Assembly: GCA_963514095.1 (NCBI GenBank)
Contig: OY741283.1
Coordinates: 2,093,306 to 2,157,305 of the forward strand
Source: Eutrigla gurnardus
Lineage: Eukaryota; Chordata; Actinopteri; Perciformes; Triglidae
DNA: 64,000 nucleotides
Direction of reading: 5' to 3'
Shown here one piece after another: positions 63,065-64,000 of this stretch (position 1 is the stretch's first letter; each line of letters opens with the position of its first letter). The notes beneath the pieces are model-generated. The model was given only the letters and a program-made list of their open reading frames with translations, did not search any database and was not told the origin of the DNA. The position numbers and the translations under genes are program-made.

Positions 63065-63545
63065 TTTTAACCATGGTTATTTGATTATACATTTGCACGT
63101 TTCCAAATATTATTTTGAATAGTTTTAATTATTAGCATTATTATAATTATTAATCCTTATCATTATCACTATCAGTATTATTCTTATTTTTGTTATCATA
63201 ATTATAATAATTATTGTCATTGTTATTATCATTATTATTGTTGTTAGTTTAATTATCATTATATCTATCAGTATTATAATAATTATTTTTATCATCATTT
63301 TTATTATTATTATTACCATCGTTATTATTATAATTATTTTTATAAACATTGTAAATATTATTATCATCATTATTGTTTTTATAATTATCAATATCATTGT
63401 CAGTATTATTGTTATAATAATTACTATTATTATTATTATCATTATCAATATTATTATTATCATGGCTGTTTTTATTATCATTGCCATTGTTATTATTATT
63501 ATGTTATTATTATTGTTATTATCACCATTGTTATTATTAATATTA
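63065..63545. repeat. ATT/ATC-rich low-complexity block, unit 2
   Basis: The copy of 58145-58655, shorter mainly in the pure (ATT)n core. Separates gig2-D from the XYLT1 promoter. Confidence 0.93.
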
Positions 63546-63579
63546 TGCTGCTTCTCTCCTTCACTGCTTCGCACTGCAG

Positions 63580-63886
63580 TGACGTCATTCGCTCTAAATG
63601 ACGAACTAAACGCTTCCACTAAGCTGTGGGCTCGTTAATGGCCACATGGGGGCCTCTGTGTCGCCTCCAAACCTCCGAACCTCTCTCCTCATTTCAAGCC
63701 TTTGCCAAATTCCCTCCCCCCTCTCCCTCCTCCCTCTCCCTCCTCCCTCCTCCTCCTCCTCCTCCTCCTCCTCCTCCCTGCCACTAGCCCCTCTCAGGCC
63801 GCGGAGGGGAGCATTCACACCCCGCTGTCGGCGTTTAGCGGACGGGGCTCTCAGCGTGAGCCGGAGGGAGGAGGAGGAGGAGGAAG
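63580..63886 (+). promoter_or_regulatory. XYLT1: XYLT1 promoter and 5' UTR
   Basis: A CRE palindrome TGACGTCA at 63580-63587, then a CTCC-rich tract (about 63714-63778) and a GGA-rich leader just before the ATG. No TATA box is visible. This copy leads into the exon that leaves the window and is presumably the functional one. Confidence 0.6.
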
Positions 63887-64000
63887 ATGAACGGTCACCC
63901 GTGTGCCCGCAGGCTGGCTCGGCGCTCCAAGTCCGCCCTGCTGATCGCCGCCCTGGCCGTCCTGCTGGTGCAGACCCTCATCGTGTGGAACTTCAGCAGC
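63887..64000 (+). CDS. XYLT1: XYLT1 exon 1, 5' part only (xylosyltransferase 1)
   Basis: Thirty-eight codons are visible before the window ends. They give a short Arg-rich cytosolic tail (CARRLARRSKSALL), a signal anchor and VWNFSS, matching the N-terminus of vertebrate XYLT1 as I recall it. XYLT1 is the type II Golgi enzyme that adds xylose to Ser of proteoglycan core proteins, the first step of glycosaminoglycan linker synthesis. The catalytic exons lie outside. The first 114 bases of coding sequence are the same as in the truncated copy at 58977. Human XYLT1 is also on 16p, at 16p12. Confidence 0.85.
   Translation, partial: MNGHPCARRLARRSKSALLIAALAVLLVQTLIVWNFSS

Larger units (their letters stand above)
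59222..64000 (+). repeat. Tandem segmental duplication, unit 2 (gig2-C, gig2-D, XYLT1 exon 1)
   Basis: Continues the copy of 55504 onward. The promoter region 59222-60710 aligns with 55504-56950, the gig2-D flanks align with the gig2-B flanks, and 63065-64000 aligns with 58145-59090. Differences are scattered substitutions and short indels, so the event is fairly young. The unit runs out of the window within XYLT1 exon 1. Confidence 0.9.

Overview
The window is vertebrate nuclear DNA and almost certainly comes from a ray-finned (teleost) fish. The genes are split into many short exons with GT-AG introns. The gene order matches human 16p13.3. A fish-type tRNA-derived SINE and L2-like LINE debris are present, micro- and minisatellites are dense, and the right end carries a cluster of fish gig2 (interferon-inducible, PARP-like) genes. 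No prokaryotic, viral or organellar feature was seen. All exon joins below were derived by hand from reading frame, splice sites and recalled homologues.

Left part (about 0.9-24.4 kb): a compact block of housekeeping genes. C16orf89 homologue (minus, 8 exons, 357 aa), ALG1 (plus, 13 exons, 489 aa), EEF2KMT/FAM86 (minus, 8 exons, 329 aa) and PIGQ (plus, 13 coding exons, 599 aa). ALG1 and EEF2KMT converge on a nearly palindromic pair of poly(A) signals, and the EEF2KMT stop codon lies inside its own AATAAA. ALG1 (N-glycan assembly) and PIGQ (GPI-anchor assembly) both act at the ER membrane.

Middle part (about 27.6-48.6 kb): RAB40C (plus, 6 coding exons, 279 aa, SOCS box and CaaX end) spread over 13.6 kb of large introns, then a two-exon C2H2 zinc-finger gene (553 aa, 11 fingers) whose five-finger block is internally duplicated.

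Right part (about 48.6-64 kb): repeat-rich, recently rearranged DNA. A 1.8-kb minisatellite is followed by four gig2 genes on the plus strand (called A-D here). Each active-looking promoter has an IRF/ISRE-type site just upstream of a TATA-like box and a non-coding first exon. A segment of at least 3.7 kb carrying a gig2 gene plus the promoter and first exon of XYLT1 is tandemly duplicated. This leaves a truncated orphan XYLT1 exon 1 at 58977 and the presumably genuine XYLT1 exon 1 running off the window at 63887-64000. Inside the second unit a further 1.1-kb duplication made gig2-C and gig2-D. C has a promoter but has lost the family's usual poly(A) region, while D has that region but no promoter, so the two look like one transcription unit with two alternative coding exons. 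This gig2/XYLT1 region is the most unusual part of the window.
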